Positions 1 to 8,677 of a stretch of DNA of 64,000 nucleotides are shown here, piece after piece. The stretch covers positions 3,596,001 to 3,660,000 of the forward strand of contig NZ_CP132339.1 in NCBI RefSeq assembly GCF_030944405.1, written 5' to 3'. Each line of letters begins with the position of its first letter. The first letter of the stretch is position 1. The notes beneath the pieces were generated by a model, which was not told the DNA's origin, did not search any database, and worked only from the letters and a program-made list of their open reading frames with translations. Made by a program: the position numbers and the translations under genes. The DNA is from Janthinobacterium sp. J1-1 (GTDB lineage Bacteria; Pseudomonadota; Gammaproteobacteria; Burkholderiales; Burkholderiaceae_D).

Positions 1-1017
1 CTGGCCGATACGCTGCCGCTGCGGCTGCTGGTGTATGGCGGCCTGACCCTGGCCTGGATACTGCTGACGGCCTTCGGCTACACGCTGGTGTCGCGCGTGG
101 CGTCCATCACGCTGATCGCATTTCTGGCGGTGCTGGTCTACATGCTGTTCGACGTCATCGCCAGTTCCGGCCAGTCGTGGGCCTCGGTGCTGCAATATGG
201 CGCGCAGGTGCCGCCGCAGATGCTGCAGGCGATGGGCGCCGACAGCGACAGCGGCAAGTTCATCTTTTGCGTCAATGTGCTGATCGGTTCGGCCGGCGCG
301 CTGGCGCTGATGGACGCCGACCTGGGCCGCTATGCGCGCTCCTCGCGCGATATCGCGCTGGCGGCGCTGGCCGGCAACCTGTTCATGGACGTGGTGATGG
401 TGGCCGTCGGCGGCATCATCATGTATGCCGGCATGGACCAGCTGATCGCCCATTATGTGCGGGTCGATGGCCTGGCGCCCGAGGCGGCGCGCGCGCTGGC
501 GCTGCAAAGCCCGGACAGCGTGGCGGCCGCCTTCATCATCTTCGGCGGCGCGCTCGGCACGCTGCTGATGGTGCTGGCGCAATCGAAGGCGCAGGTGCTC
601 AATACCTACAGCGCCTCGCTGTCGCTGACCAGCCTGTTCGACGCGCTGTTCGGCTGGCGCCCGGGGCGCTTGCTGTTCGTGGTGCTGGCCAACCTGCTGG
701 CCTGTCTGATGCTGTCGGGCGCGATCCTGGAATGGGTGAACGGCTTCATTACCGTGCTGGGCGTGCTGACCACCTGCTTCTGCGGCATCATCCTGGTCGA
801 TTACTTTATCGTCGCGCCGCGCAGGACCGCCGCCGCCATCCCCGACGTGAATTGGGCCGGCGTGGCCACGCTGGTGCTGGCCTTCGTGCTGGCCCACTTC
901 GTCCTCCAGCGCTGGCTGCCGCTGGAGTTTTTCACGGCGCTGGTGGTGTGCCTGGTGGTGTATCCGCTGCTGTCGCTGAAAGGGGCGCGCAGGGCGGGCG
1001 CCGCCGTCGCCCGCTAA
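1..1017 (+). CDS. NCS1 (purine-cytosine permease type) transporter, 5' truncated
   Basis: The open frame runs in from the left edge, so the N-terminus is missing; about 338 codons remain, ending in TAA at 1015-1017. The product is almost wholly hydrophobic, with about eight predicted membrane helices. The segment QSKAQVLNTYSASLSLTSLF matches the late helices of purine-cytosine permease (CodB/NCS1) proteins, which import nucleobases or related compounds with a cation. The next gene on this strand starts 1.7 kb downstream and an opposite-strand regulator lies between, so it is not obviously part of the catabolic operon. Family is fairly secure; substrate cannot be told. Confidence 0.8.
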   Translation: MADTLPLRLLVYGGLTLAWILLTAFGYTLVSRVASITLIAFLAVLVYMLFDVIASSGQSWASVLQYGAQVPPQMLQAMGADSDSGKFIFCVNVLIGSAGALALMDADLGRYARSSRDIALAALAGNLFMDVVMVAVGGIIMYAGMDQLIAHYVRVDGLAPEAARALALQSPDSVAAAFIIFGGALGTLLMVLAQSKAQVLNTYSASLSLTSLFDALFGWRPGRLLFVVLANLLACLMLSGAILEWVNGFITVLGVLTTCFCGIILVDYFIVAPRRTAAAIPDVNWAGVATLVLAFVLAHFVLQRWLPLEFFTALVVCLVVYPLLSLKGARRAGAAVAR

Positions 1018-1179
1018 GTAATCGTCAGGAAATTATTGTGAAGTTATGACGAACAGAACCGGATGCTATGCAAGGCGTCAACTGCGACGCAGTGCGAGCA
1101 CTGCTAGCAGTTGGCAACGCCGCAGAGCGCCGGTTATGGAAGTCAGAAATCACAAGAATTTATTGGGGGTTACTTAGCT

Positions 1180-2211
1180 TCAGTGCATCAATTCGCCGGT
1201 ATGCTTGGGCAGCACGCCGAAGCGCTGGCGGTAGTAGGCTGAAAAACGGCCCAGGTGGCAGAAACCGAATTCGAACGCGGTTTCGGTCACGCTGGCGTCG
1301 GGCCGTTCCTTGAGCACGGCGTGCGCCGCGTCGAGGCGCATATTGCGCAGCAAATCCATCGGCGGCACGCCGTGATGGCGGTGGCACAGCATGTTGAGCG
1401 TGCGCACGCTGACGCCGGCCGCCATCGCCAGGTCCAGCAGCGACACGGGCGCGCACAGCTTGGCGCGCATATAGCGCTCCAGCGCATCCATGCGCTGGCC
1501 GGCGCTGGCCGTCGCCAGGCCCTGGCCCGATTCGAACGCCGCGCTGGCGTGCGGGCCCGCCGCCAGCGGCGGCGCGGACTGCCCCTGCTGGGCCAGCAGG
1601 AACAGGCCGATATTGCGTTCGAAATGGTCGATCCAGGCCGCATGCGTGGGCAGGTCCGCCGGCTGCGCCAGGATTTGCAGCAGGGACTGCATCAGCAGGC
1701 CCCATTGCATCTCCATCATGTTCGATTGCAGCAGGCCCGAATGCAGGCCCGGGTGCAGGCCGGCGTTCGCTCCACGCTGCGCGCCGGCCGGGGCCAGGTC
1801 GTGCAGCAGGGCGTGCGGCACCTTCAGGATCAGCTGCTCGGAACCTTCTTCCCACCACAGGCGCAGATTCTTTTTCGGCGCGACCACCGCCACCTTGCCT
1901 TCCGGCACGCGCACCCTGCGGCCGTCGCAGTCGAATTCGGCGCAGCCCTTGAGCGACATGTGCACCAGCGCGAAATCATCGAAGGGGCTGGGCGTGACTT
2001 CGACCTGGGCCCCATAGCGCAGCACGAACAGCTGCAAGCGGCTGATGCGGGCCTGGAACAGGGCCGTGTCGGGCGCGCCGCGCTGCCAGCGCAAATCATG
2101 GTCGGGCAGCGCGCGAGCCACATGGCCATGCGAGTCGACCCGTTCGTTGCTGTGGAAAACGCAGCGTTGATATACCTGCGCCAGATCGAGTGAACCTTTG
2201 AGCATCTGCAT
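1180..2211 (-). CDS. AraC/XylS-family transcriptional regulator
   Basis: A 343-residue protein with an N-terminal cupin-like sensor of the XylS/OruR type (about 30-190) and a C-terminal AraC double helix-turn-helix (about 240-343), including DLAMAAGVSVRTLNMLCHRH and ETAFEFGFCHLGRFSAYYRQ. The ATG at 2211 is chosen because GGAG sits 7 nt upstream; the open frame extends to 2415 but the extra residues look unlike the family. It is transcribed away from the importer and ring-hydroxylase operons. Half-sites of the XylS type (TGCN-N6-GGATA) occur before both, so it is the likely aromatic-responsive activator of both, comparable to AndR or XylS. The effector is unknown. Confidence 0.88.
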   Translation of the reverse strand: MQMLKGSLDLAQVYQRCVFHSNERVDSHGHVARALPDHDLRWQRGAPDTALFQARISRLQLFVLRYGAQVEVTPSPFDDFALVHMSLKGCAEFDCDGRRVRVPEGKVAVVAPKKNLRLWWEEGSEQLILKVPHALLHDLAPAGAQRGANAGLHPGLHSGLLQSNMMEMQWGLLMQSLLQILAQPADLPTHAAWIDHFERNIGLFLLAQQGQSAPPLAAGPHASAAFESGQGLATASAGQRMDALERYMRAKLCAPVSLLDLAMAAGVSVRTLNMLCHRHHGVPPMDLLRNMRLDAAHAVLKERPDASVTETAFEFGFCHLGRFSAYYRQRFGVLPKHTGELMH

Positions 2212-2388
2212 CGGGTCTCCAATGGAAAAGGGGGATACGGGTGAGAGGCGGAAAAGCCAGGACACATGGTCCGACGATGAGTTGTTACTGCAAGTTGCGT
2301 GCCACTTGCCGGCGATTGGTGACCGTTGGTGGCAGCGCCGCGCCATTTGCCGGATTCGGACTATCCAGCGTGGCGCAGGCGAAAAATG

Positions 2389-2404
2389 TGCCGAATACGG
2401 ATAG
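2389..2404 (+). promoter_or_regulatory. Single XylS-type half-site upstream of the regulator gene
   Basis: TGCCGAATACGGATAG fits TGCN-N6-GGATA and matches the half-site at 7279-7294 in 14 of 16 positions. It lies about 180 bp upstream of the regulator start. It could serve autoregulation or act as an auxiliary site for the importer promoter; no partner was found 32 bp away. Confidence 0.45.
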
Positions 2405-2584
2405 CGCCGGCCCAATGCGCGTGGTATGGACAGCTGCGGCGGCGCGGCCAGCCCGGCCGCCGGCCTGCGTTGCGATGGTGCGCCGGCCTGCCGCGCCCGG
2501 GCCCGATGCGCACCGTGCTGGCGCGCGCTGTCAATCCCCCGCTCGCACTAGCTCGGATGGGCTATGCGCCGGCTTGGCCTGCAT

Positions 2585-2658
2585 GGCAAGAAATGGATAG
2601 CTGCGCTTGCCAAGATTGCCAGATGCGGATAGTCGGCCACCGAAGGCCTCCGTAGACT
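2585..2658 (+). promoter_or_regulatory. Importer promoter with two XylS-type half-sites and a TAGACT -10
   Basis: Half-sites GGCA-N6-GGATA (2585-2599) and TGCC-N6-GGATA (2617-2631) are direct repeats with starts 32 bp apart. A possible -10, TAGACT, is at 2653-2658, 36 nt from the start of the proximal half-site. XylS sites at Pm have the form TGCA-N6-GGNTA with the proximal copy overlapping the -35. The same spacing recurs exactly before the ring-hydroxylase genes, which is the main support. The assignment to the adjacent regulator is inference. Confidence 0.65.
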
Positions 2659-2736
2659 TTCCTCGTACCCCGCTCCGGGGGCCGCCATGCAGTTCGCATT
2701 CAACCAACGTTACAACCATCGACCTATAGGAATAAC

Positions 2737-3858
2737 ATGACGCAAGCACCTTTCTTCAAGCATCGTTTCGTGGCCGCCGCGGTGCTGGCCGTGATCTGTG
2801 CGCCGTCGCTGGCGGCGCCCATCAAGGTGGGCCTCGCGCTCGATGTCTCCGGCCCCTTCAGCGGCCCCGGCCAGGATGCGCGCAACGGCTTTGCGCTGGC
2901 CATCAAGCAGCTGGGTGGCAAACTGGGTGGCCAGCCGGCCGAATTCCTGCAGGTCGACATGGCCGGCAATCCCGACCAGGCGCGCCAGCTGGCCGAGCGC
3001 TTTATCCAGAAGGACAAGATCGACTTCTTTACCGGCCCCAGCCAATACGCGGGCGCCAAGTGCAGTCCGTATTTTTTCGGTACCGCCTACCAGAACGACC
3101 AGTTCCATGAGGCGGCAGGCAAGTTCGCCAGCGACCGCGGCTTCAGGAAAATCATGCTGATGGCGCCCAACTATCCGGCCGGCCGCGATGGCCTGACCGG
3201 CTTCAAGCGTGCCTATGGCGCGCCGGTGGCCGACGAACTGTACGTGAAAGTGGGGCAGCTCGACTTCTCCACCGAACTGGCGCAGCTGCGCGCCGACAAG
3301 CCCGACGCCCTGTATTACTTCCTGCCGGGCGCGATGGGCATCAATTTCGTCAAGCAGTTCGTGGCCGCCGGTCTGCAGAAAGATATCAAGCTGGTCAGCA
3401 CCGGCTTTTCCGCCGACGAGGACGTGATCGGCGCGGTCGGCGCGCCGATGCTGGGCCTGTACAACACGGCGCACTGGGCGCACGACCTGGACAACGCCGC
3501 CAACCGTACCTTTGTCGCCGCCTACCGCAAGGAGTTTGGCGGGCGCGCGCCATCGATCTACGCGGCCCAGGCGTATGACGTGATCCTGTCGATCGACGCC
3601 GCCGTCAAGGCGGTGAAAGGCAATATGGCCGACCGGCCGGCCATCGTCGCGGCGCTGGAGAAAGCCGATTTCGCGTCGGTGCGCGGCCCGTTCAAGTACG
3701 CCAACAACCACTATCCGATCGAAAATTTCTACCTGCGCGTGGTCGGCAAGGATGACAAGGGCGTCATCAGTAACAAACTGTCCGGCACCGTGCTGACCGC
3801 GTATGGCGACGCCTATGCGGCGCAGTGCCCGATGCCGAGCATCGCGCGAGGCAAGTGA
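2737..3858 (+). CDS. Branched-chain-type ABC transporter substrate-binding protein
   Basis: A 373-residue periplasmic binding protein of the Leu/Ile/Val (Peripla_BP_6) class with a Sec signal peptide (cleavage near SLAA/PIKVG). The mature start IKVGLALDVSGPFSGPGQDA is typical. It should capture the substrate for the permease/ATPase genes that follow with overlapping stop/start codons, probably an aromatic acid given the operators and neighbours. Oddity: after DFFTG the sequence runs straight into PSQYAGAKCSPYFFGTAYQN. Relatives normally have about 25 residues in between (a strand and helix of lobe 1), so an in-frame deletion is likely. The start has a purine-rich stretch just upstream. Confidence 0.88.
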   Translation: MTQAPFFKHRFVAAAVLAVICAPSLAAPIKVGLALDVSGPFSGPGQDARNGFALAIKQLGGKLGGQPAEFLQVDMAGNPDQARQLAERFIQKDKIDFFTGPSQYAGAKCSPYFFGTAYQNDQFHEAAGKFASDRGFRKIMLMAPNYPAGRDGLTGFKRAYGAPVADELYVKVGQLDFSTELAQLRADKPDALYYFLPGAMGINFVKQFVAAGLQKDIKLVSTGFSADEDVIGAVGAPMLGLYNTAHWAHDLDNAANRTFVAAYRKEFGGRAPSIYAAQAYDVILSIDAAVKAVKGNMADRPAIVAALEKADFASVRGPFKYANNHYPIENFYLRVVGKDDKGVISNKLSGTVLTAYGDAYAAQCPMPSIARGK

Positions 3859-4781
3859 TGAGCCTGGTCTTTATTACGGAGCAATTATTGAACGGCATCG
3901 GCTACGGCCTGATGCTGTTCCTGCTGGCGGCCGGGCTGACGCTGGTGTTCGGCATCATGGACGTGATGAACCTGGCGCATGGCTCGCTGTTCATGGGCGG
4001 CGCCTACGTGGCGGCGCGCGCCCAGGCGCACACCGGCTCGTTCGCGCTGGCCTGCCTGCTGGCCGTGCTGGCGATGGCGCTCGTCGCCGTGCTGGTCGAG
4101 CAGCTACTGGTGCGGCGGCTGTACAAGGCAGATCACCTGGTGCAGGTGCTGGCCACCTTCGGCATGATCCTGGTGGCCGACGACGTCGTCAAGATGATCT
4201 GGGGCGCGTCGCCGATGATGATCGCGCTGCCGGAAAGCCTGTCGGGTCCGGTGCAACTGCTGCCCGGCCTGATGTACCCCTCGTTCCGCCTCTTGATCAT
4301 CGGCGCCGGGCTGCTGATCGCGCTGGGCCTGTATTTGCTGGTCAGCCATACGCGGGTCGGCATGCTGGTGCGCGCCGGCACCTCGAACCGCTGGATGGCG
4401 CAGCTGATGGGCGTGCGCGTGGCGCGGGTATTTACCAATGTGTTCGTGCTGGGCGCGATGCTGGCGGCGCTGGCCGGTGCGCTGATGGGGCCGCTGGTAG
4501 CGGTGCAGATCGGCATGGGCGAGGAAATCCTGATCCCGGCGCTGGTGGTGATCGTGATCGGCGGCATCGGTTCGGTGCGCGGCGCCTTTCTGGCCAGCCT
4601 GATGGTGGGCGTGGTCGACATTTCGGCGCGCGCCTTTTTGCCGTCCCTGCTGAAACTGGCGATGCCCGGACCGCTGGCGGCCGACCTGGGGGCGACGTTT
4701 TCCGCCCTGTCGATGTATCTGCTGATGGCGCTGGTGCTGCTGTTCAAGCCCAGCGGCCTGTTTTCGGAGCGCAGCGCATGA
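3858..4781 (+). CDS. Branched-chain-type ABC transporter permease (LivH-like)
   Basis: A 307-residue inner-membrane permease with about eight helices and the LivH-type N-terminus LLNGIGYGLMLFLLAAGLTL. The cytoplasmic loop that couples to the ATPases (around GVRVARVFTNVFVLGAMLAA) and the late motif VVIVIGGIGSVRGAFLASL are both present. The ATG at 3858 overlaps the binding-protein stop (TGATG), indicating translational coupling; an upstream in-frame ATG at 3825 lies inside the previous gene and is rejected. It forms the heterodimeric channel with the next gene. Confidence 0.92.
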   Translation: MSLVFITEQLLNGIGYGLMLFLLAAGLTLVFGIMDVMNLAHGSLFMGGAYVAARAQAHTGSFALACLLAVLAMALVAVLVEQLLVRRLYKADHLVQVLATFGMILVADDVVKMIWGASPMMIALPESLSGPVQLLPGLMYPSFRLLIIGAGLLIALGLYLLVSHTRVGMLVRAGTSNRWMAQLMGVRVARVFTNVFVLGAMLAALAGALMGPLVAVQIGMGEEILIPALVVIVIGGIGSVRGAFLASLMVGVVDISARAFLPSLLKLAMPGPLAADLGATFSALSMYLLMALVLLFKPSGLFSERSA

Positions 4782-5758
4782 AGCCGACGACTTTATCCGG
4801 GGCGCCTGCCCGCATCATGATCATTGCCGTGCTGGCGGCGCTGCTGCTGGCCTTTCCCCTGCTGGCCGCCGCCACCGGCCTCGATTACTACATCGGCGTG
4901 CTGCGCCGCATCGTCATCTTCGCCCTGCTGGCCACCAGCCTGAACCTGGTGCTTGGCTACGGCGGCCTGGTGGCGCTCGGACATGCTGGCTTTGTCGGCG
5001 TCGGCGCCTATACGGTGGTGATCCTGGCAGAACGCGGCGTCACTTCGGCGGCGCTGGTGTGGCCGCTGGCGCTGGCGGCCGGCGCGCTGGCGGCCTTGCT
5101 GGTGGGCGCCATTTCGCTGCGCACGCGCGGCGTGTATTTCATCATGATCACGCTGGCCTTCGCGCAGATGCTGTATTTCGTGTTCGCTTCGCTGCGCAAT
5201 TACGGTGGCGATGACGGCTATACGCTGGCGGCGCGGCCGGAACCGTGGCCCGGCGCGCAGCCGCTCGACGATGCCGGCCTGTACTGGCTGGTGCTGCTGC
5301 TGTGCGGCGTGCTGTTCTGGCTGTTCCGCCGCATCACCGCCTCGCGCTTCGGCCATGCCTTGAGCGGCATTCGCGACAACGAGGGCCGCATGCATGCGCT
5401 CGGCTATCCCGTCTACCGCATCCGCCTGCTGGCGTTCACGCTGGCCGGCGCGTTGGCCGGGCTCGGTGGCGCCATGCTGGCCGCCAATAACAATTTCGTG
5501 AGCCCGTCGATGATGCACTGGACCCAGTCGGCCACCTTGATGGTGATGCTGATCGTCGGCGGCGTCGGCCGCATCTGGGGCGGCGTGCTGGGCGCGCTGG
5601 TCTGGCTGGCGCTGGAAGAGTGGCTCAAGCAGCAGACCGAATACTGGCATCTGCCGCTGGGCCTGCTGTTGATCTTGATCGCGCTGTATCTGCCGCGCGG
5701 CCTGGCGGCCTTGCGCTGGCCGGCGCCGCGCCGCACCACCGGGAAGGAAACACCATGA
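4778..5758 (+). CDS. Branched-chain-type ABC transporter permease (LivM-like)
   Basis: A 326-residue second channel subunit. It has about nine helices with the LivM signatures LNLVLGYGGLVALGHAGFVG and RIRLLAFTLAGALAGLGGAM, then a conserved late segment LIVGGVGRIWGGVLGALVWL. The ATG at 4778 overlaps the previous stop in an ATGA arrangement. It pairs with the LivH-like subunit and two ATPases downstream; together with the binding protein the five genes make a complete importer. Confidence 0.92.
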   Translation: MKPTTLSGAPARIMIIAVLAALLLAFPLLAAATGLDYYIGVLRRIVIFALLATSLNLVLGYGGLVALGHAGFVGVGAYTVVILAERGVTSAALVWPLALAAGALAALLVGAISLRTRGVYFIMITLAFAQMLYFVFASLRNYGGDDGYTLAARPEPWPGAQPLDDAGLYWLVLLLCGVLFWLFRRITASRFGHALSGIRDNEGRMHALGYPVYRIRLLAFTLAGALAGLGGAMLAANNNFVSPSMMHWTQSATLMVMLIVGGVGRIWGGVLGALVWLALEEWLKQQTEYWHLPLGLLLILIALYLPRGLAALRWPAPRRTTGKETP

Positions 5759-6540
5759 GTTTGTTTGCATTGCACGGGCTGGTCAAGCGCTTCGGCGGCT
5801 TGCTGGTCACCGACCACGTCGACCTGGAGGTCGAACGGGGCGAAATCCACGCGCTGATCGGCCCGAACGGCGCCGGCAAGACTACCCTGGTCAACCTGAT
5901 TTCCGGCACCCTGGCGCCGGACCAGGGCAGGGTGGTGCTCGATGGCGCCGAGCTGACCGGCCTGCCGGCCCACCGCCGCGTGGCGGCCGGGCTGTCGCGC
6001 TGCTTCCAGATCACCAGCATCTTTCCGAAAGCGACTGTGCGCGACAACTTGAAACTGGCCATGCAGGCGCATGCCGGCCACAGTTTTCACTTGCTGGCGG
6101 CGCGCGCCGGAGAAATCGCGCTGGACCGCGAGGCCGAGGCGATGGCCGCGCGCTGCGGCCTCGATGCGGTGCTGGAGCAGGTGGCCTGCACCTTGCCGCA
6201 CGGCGTGCAGCGCACCCTGGACGTGGCGCTGGCGCTGGCGGCGCAACCCAAGCTGCTGCTGCTCGACGAGCCGATGGCCGGCATGGGGCCGCACGAGTCG
6301 GCGCGCATGCTCGCGCTGATCCAGTCCCTGCGCGGCGACATGGCGATCCTGCTGATCGAACACGACATGGACGCCGTGTTCGCGCTGGCCGACCGGATTT
6401 CGGTGCTGGTGTACGGCAAGGTGCTGATCTCGGGCGACGCCGACACCATCAGGAACGATCCGCAGGTGCAGGCCGTGTACCTGGGCGACGAGGCGGCGTC
6501 GGACGCCACCTTTGCCGCATTGGCGCAGGAGGTGGCATGA
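5755..6540 (+). CDS. Branched-chain-type ABC transporter ATPase (LivG-like)
   Basis: A 261-residue ATPase. Walker A is GPNGAGKTTLVN and Walker B LLLLDEPMAGMGP, followed by the switch His in LLIEHDMDAVF. The signature motif is atypical: HGVQRTLDVALALA replaces the usual LSGGQ-like helix start, as is common in LivG relatives (the LPHGxQR form). The ATG at 5755 overlaps the LivM-like stop (ATGA). It should energise uptake with the LivF-like partner. Confidence 0.92.
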   Translation: MSLFALHGLVKRFGGLLVTDHVDLEVERGEIHALIGPNGAGKTTLVNLISGTLAPDQGRVVLDGAELTGLPAHRRVAAGLSRCFQITSIFPKATVRDNLKLAMQAHAGHSFHLLAARAGEIALDREAEAMAARCGLDAVLEQVACTLPHGVQRTLDVALALAAQPKLLLLDEPMAGMGPHESARMLALIQSLRGDMAILLIEHDMDAVFALADRISVLVYGKVLISGDADTIRNDPQVQAVYLGDEAASDATFAALAQEVA

Positions 6541-7256
6541 GCCGCCCGGATGTCTTGTTGAGTGCGCGCGGCATCGAGGCCGGCTATGGCGCCAGCCAGG
6601 TGCTGTTCGGGGTCGACCTGGAGATCTATCCGGGCCAGGTGGTGGCGCTGCTGGGCCGCAATGGCATGGGCAAGAGCACCACCATCAAGACCCTGACCGG
6701 CACCCTGGTCACGCAGGCCGGCGAAGTGCGTTTCGGCGGCGAGCGCATCAGCGGCACGCCGGTCGACCAGATCGCCCGGCGCGGCATCGCCATCGTGCCG
6801 GAAGGGCGGCATGTGTTCCCCAACCTGACGGTGCGCGAACACCTGGTGGCGTTTGCCGACAACCGCAATGGCCAGCGCGACAGCTGGACCCTGGAGCGGC
6901 TGTATGCGCTGTTCCCGCGCCTCAAGGAGCGCGAACGCAACCTGGGCAACCAGCTGTCGGGCGGCGAACAGCAGATGCTGGCGATCGGGCGCGCGCTGTC
7001 GACCAACCCGCGCCTGCTGATCCTCGACGAGGCCACCGAGGGACTGGCGCCGGTCATCCGCGAGGAGATCTGGCGCTGCCTGGCGGCCCTGAAGGCGGCC
7101 GGCCAGACCACGCTGGTGGTCGACAAATACGTCCACCGGCTGCTGCGGCTGGCGGACCGCCACGTGATCCTCGAACGCGGCAAGGTGGCCTGGCAGGGCA
7201 CCTCGGCCCAGCTTGAAGCCGACCGCAGCCTGTGGAGCACCTACCTGGGCGTGTAG
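6537..7256 (+). CDS. Branched-chain-type ABC transporter ATPase (LivF-like)
   Basis: A 239-residue ATPase. Walker A is GRNGMGKSTTIKT, the signature is LSGGEQQMLAIGRAL and Walker B is LLILDEATEGLAP. The Q-loop region PEGRHVFPNLTVREHL is typical of LivF. The switch His is replaced: the usual VEQ/VEH stretch reads TLVVDKYVHRLLRLADRH, which is common in some relatives. It overlaps the LivG-like stop by ATGA and is the last gene of the importer operon; the ring-hydroxylase promoter follows. Confidence 0.92.
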   Translation: MSRPDVLLSARGIEAGYGASQVLFGVDLEIYPGQVVALLGRNGMGKSTTIKTLTGTLVTQAGEVRFGGERISGTPVDQIARRGIAIVPEGRHVFPNLTVREHLVAFADNRNGQRDSWTLERLYALFPRLKERERNLGNQLSGGEQQMLAIGRALSTNPRLLILDEATEGLAPVIREEIWRCLAALKAAGQTTLVVDKYVHRLLRLADRHVILERGKVAWQGTSAQLEADRSLWSTYLGV

Positions 7257-7278
7257 GGTCCAAGGCCCGGGCCGCCGC

Positions 7279-7352
7279 TGCCGAAAACGGATATCGCAGG
7301 TGCCGATACTTGCATTATCCGGATAGAGCGGCGCGGCCCGCCTCGCTAGACT
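7279..7352 (+). promoter_or_regulatory. Ring-hydroxylase promoter with two XylS-type half-sites and a TAGACT -10
   Basis: TGCC-N6-GGATA (7279-7293) and TGCA-N6-GGATA (7311-7325) are direct repeats with starts 32 bp apart. TAGACT (7347-7352) lies 36 nt after the start of the proximal repeat. All three distances equal those at the importer promoter. The proximal copy fits the XylS consensus TGCA-N6-GGNTA exactly. This sits in the 147-bp gap before the oxygenase gene and probably gives it its own regulated promoter. Confidence 0.7.
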
Positions 7353-7403
7353 GGCATCAACAGTTACCGCTGCAGTCGCAGTCCCAGTCACAGGAGAGGC
7401 CCC

Positions 7404-8666
7404 ATGTCAAACACCGAGCAGCACGCAGCGCCCAGCGTCCACCCGCTGGTGCAATTTCCCCGCACCGACGGCTCGCGCATCCCCTATAAAGTCTTCAGCT
7501 CGCAGGAAGTCCACGAGCTGGAACAGGAACGCATTTTCCGTGGCCCCGTGTGGAACTTCCTCGCACTGGAAGCGGAAATCCTGCAACCCGGCGATTTCAA
7601 GTCCACCTTTGTCGGCGACACGCCGGTGGTGGTCACGCGCACCGACGACGGCAGCCTGGCCGCCTGGGTCAACAAGTGCTCGCACCGCGGCGCCACGGTC
7701 TGCCGCGAACCGCGCGGCAACGCCAGCTCGCACAGCTGCGCCTACCACCAGTGGAGCTTCGACCAGCGCGGCAACCTGCTGGGCGTGCCGTTTCGCCGCG
7801 GCCAGAACGGCATGGCCGGCATGCCCAAGGATTTCGATCCGAAATGCCACGGCCTGCGCCAGTTGCGCGTCGACAGCTACAAGGGCCTGGTGTTCGCCAG
7901 CTTCAGCGAACTGGCCGAACCGCTGGTCGACTACCTGGGCGCCGAAATGACGCCGTGGCTGGACCGCATCTTCCACAAGCCCATCGTCTACCTGGGCTGC
8001 ACGCGCCAGTATTCGAAATCGAACTGGAAGCTGTACCTGGAAAACGTCAAGGACCCGTACCACGCCAGCCTGCTGCACCTGTTCCACACCACCTTCAATA
8101 TCTTCCGCGTCGGCATGAAGGCGCGCTCGATCGCCGACAAGCGCCACGGCCTGCACAGCATCATCACCGCCACCAAGAACCAGGAAGAGACGTCCGATGC
8201 CTACAAGCAGCAGGCGATCCGCTCGTTCGACGAAGGCTTTGCGCTGGAAGACCCGTCGGTGCTGGGCCAGATCCAGGAGTTCGAGGAAAACACCACCAAC
8301 CACATCCAGCCGATCTTCCCGCAACTGGTGGTGCAGCAGATCCACAACACCCTGGTGGCGCGCCAGCTGCTGACCAAGGGGCCGGACAACTTCGAGCTGA
8401 TCTTCCACTTCTTCGGCTACGAGGACGACACGCCGGAACTGCGCGCGCTGCGCATCAAGCAGGCCAACCTGGTGGGTCCGGCCGGCTATATCTCGATGGA
8501 GGACACCGAGGCGACCGAGATGGTCCAGCGCGGCATCCGGCGCGACCCGGACTCGTGCTCGGTGATCGAAATGTCGAAGGACAAGCCGGACCAGGAAGAC
8601 ACCCTGATCACGGAAAGCCTGATCCGCAAGTTCTGGCAGGGCTACCAAAAGCTGATGGGATTCTAA
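7404..8666 (+). CDS. Aromatic ring-hydroxylating oxygenase, large (alpha) subunit
   Basis: A 420-residue Rieske oxygenase alpha subunit. The Rieske [2Fe-2S] ligands are C92-x-H94 (KCSHRG) and C112-x2-H115 (CAYHQW). The mononuclear iron site is the ENVKDPYHASLLH segment, with D217, H220 and H225; a late acidic stretch SMEDTEATE should supply the third ligand. Length and motif spacing fit the NagG (salicylate 5-hydroxylase) / AndAc (anthranilate 1,2-dioxygenase) subfamily, so the substrate is probably an ortho-substituted benzoate, but this is inference. It starts with ATG after GGAGAGG and leads an operon with the small subunit and a fused electron-transfer protein. Confidence 0.9.
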   Translation: MSNTEQHAAPSVHPLVQFPRTDGSRIPYKVFSSQEVHELEQERIFRGPVWNFLALEAEILQPGDFKSTFVGDTPVVVTRTDDGSLAAWVNKCSHRGATVCREPRGNASSHSCAYHQWSFDQRGNLLGVPFRRGQNGMAGMPKDFDPKCHGLRQLRVDSYKGLVFASFSELAEPLVDYLGAEMTPWLDRIFHKPIVYLGCTRQYSKSNWKLYLENVKDPYHASLLHLFHTTFNIFRVGMKARSIADKRHGLHSIITATKNQEETSDAYKQQAIRSFDEGFALEDPSVLGQIQEFEENTTNHIQPIFPQLVVQQIHNTLVARQLLTKGPDNFELIFHFFGYEDDTPELRALRIKQANLVGPAGYISMEDTEATEMVQRGIRRDPDSCSVIEMSKDKPDQEDTLITESLIRKFWQGYQKLMGF

Positions 8667-8677
8667 GGAAAATGAAC

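Larger units (their letters stand above)
2212..2736. other. 525-bp divergent intergenic region
   Basis: This spacer separates the AraC/XylS-type regulator from the importer operon. Open frames inside it have no family resemblance and no ribosome site, so I read it as non-coding. It contains one half-site nearer the regulator (2389-2404), a degenerate one at about 2348-2363, and the importer promoter with paired half-sites at 2585-2658. The importer leader is about 80 nt. Confidence 0.6.

Noticed and set aside
2212..2736. Coding frames in the regulator/importer gap
   Set aside because: Arg/Pro/Ala-rich products without family resemblance; the operator sites fall inside them.
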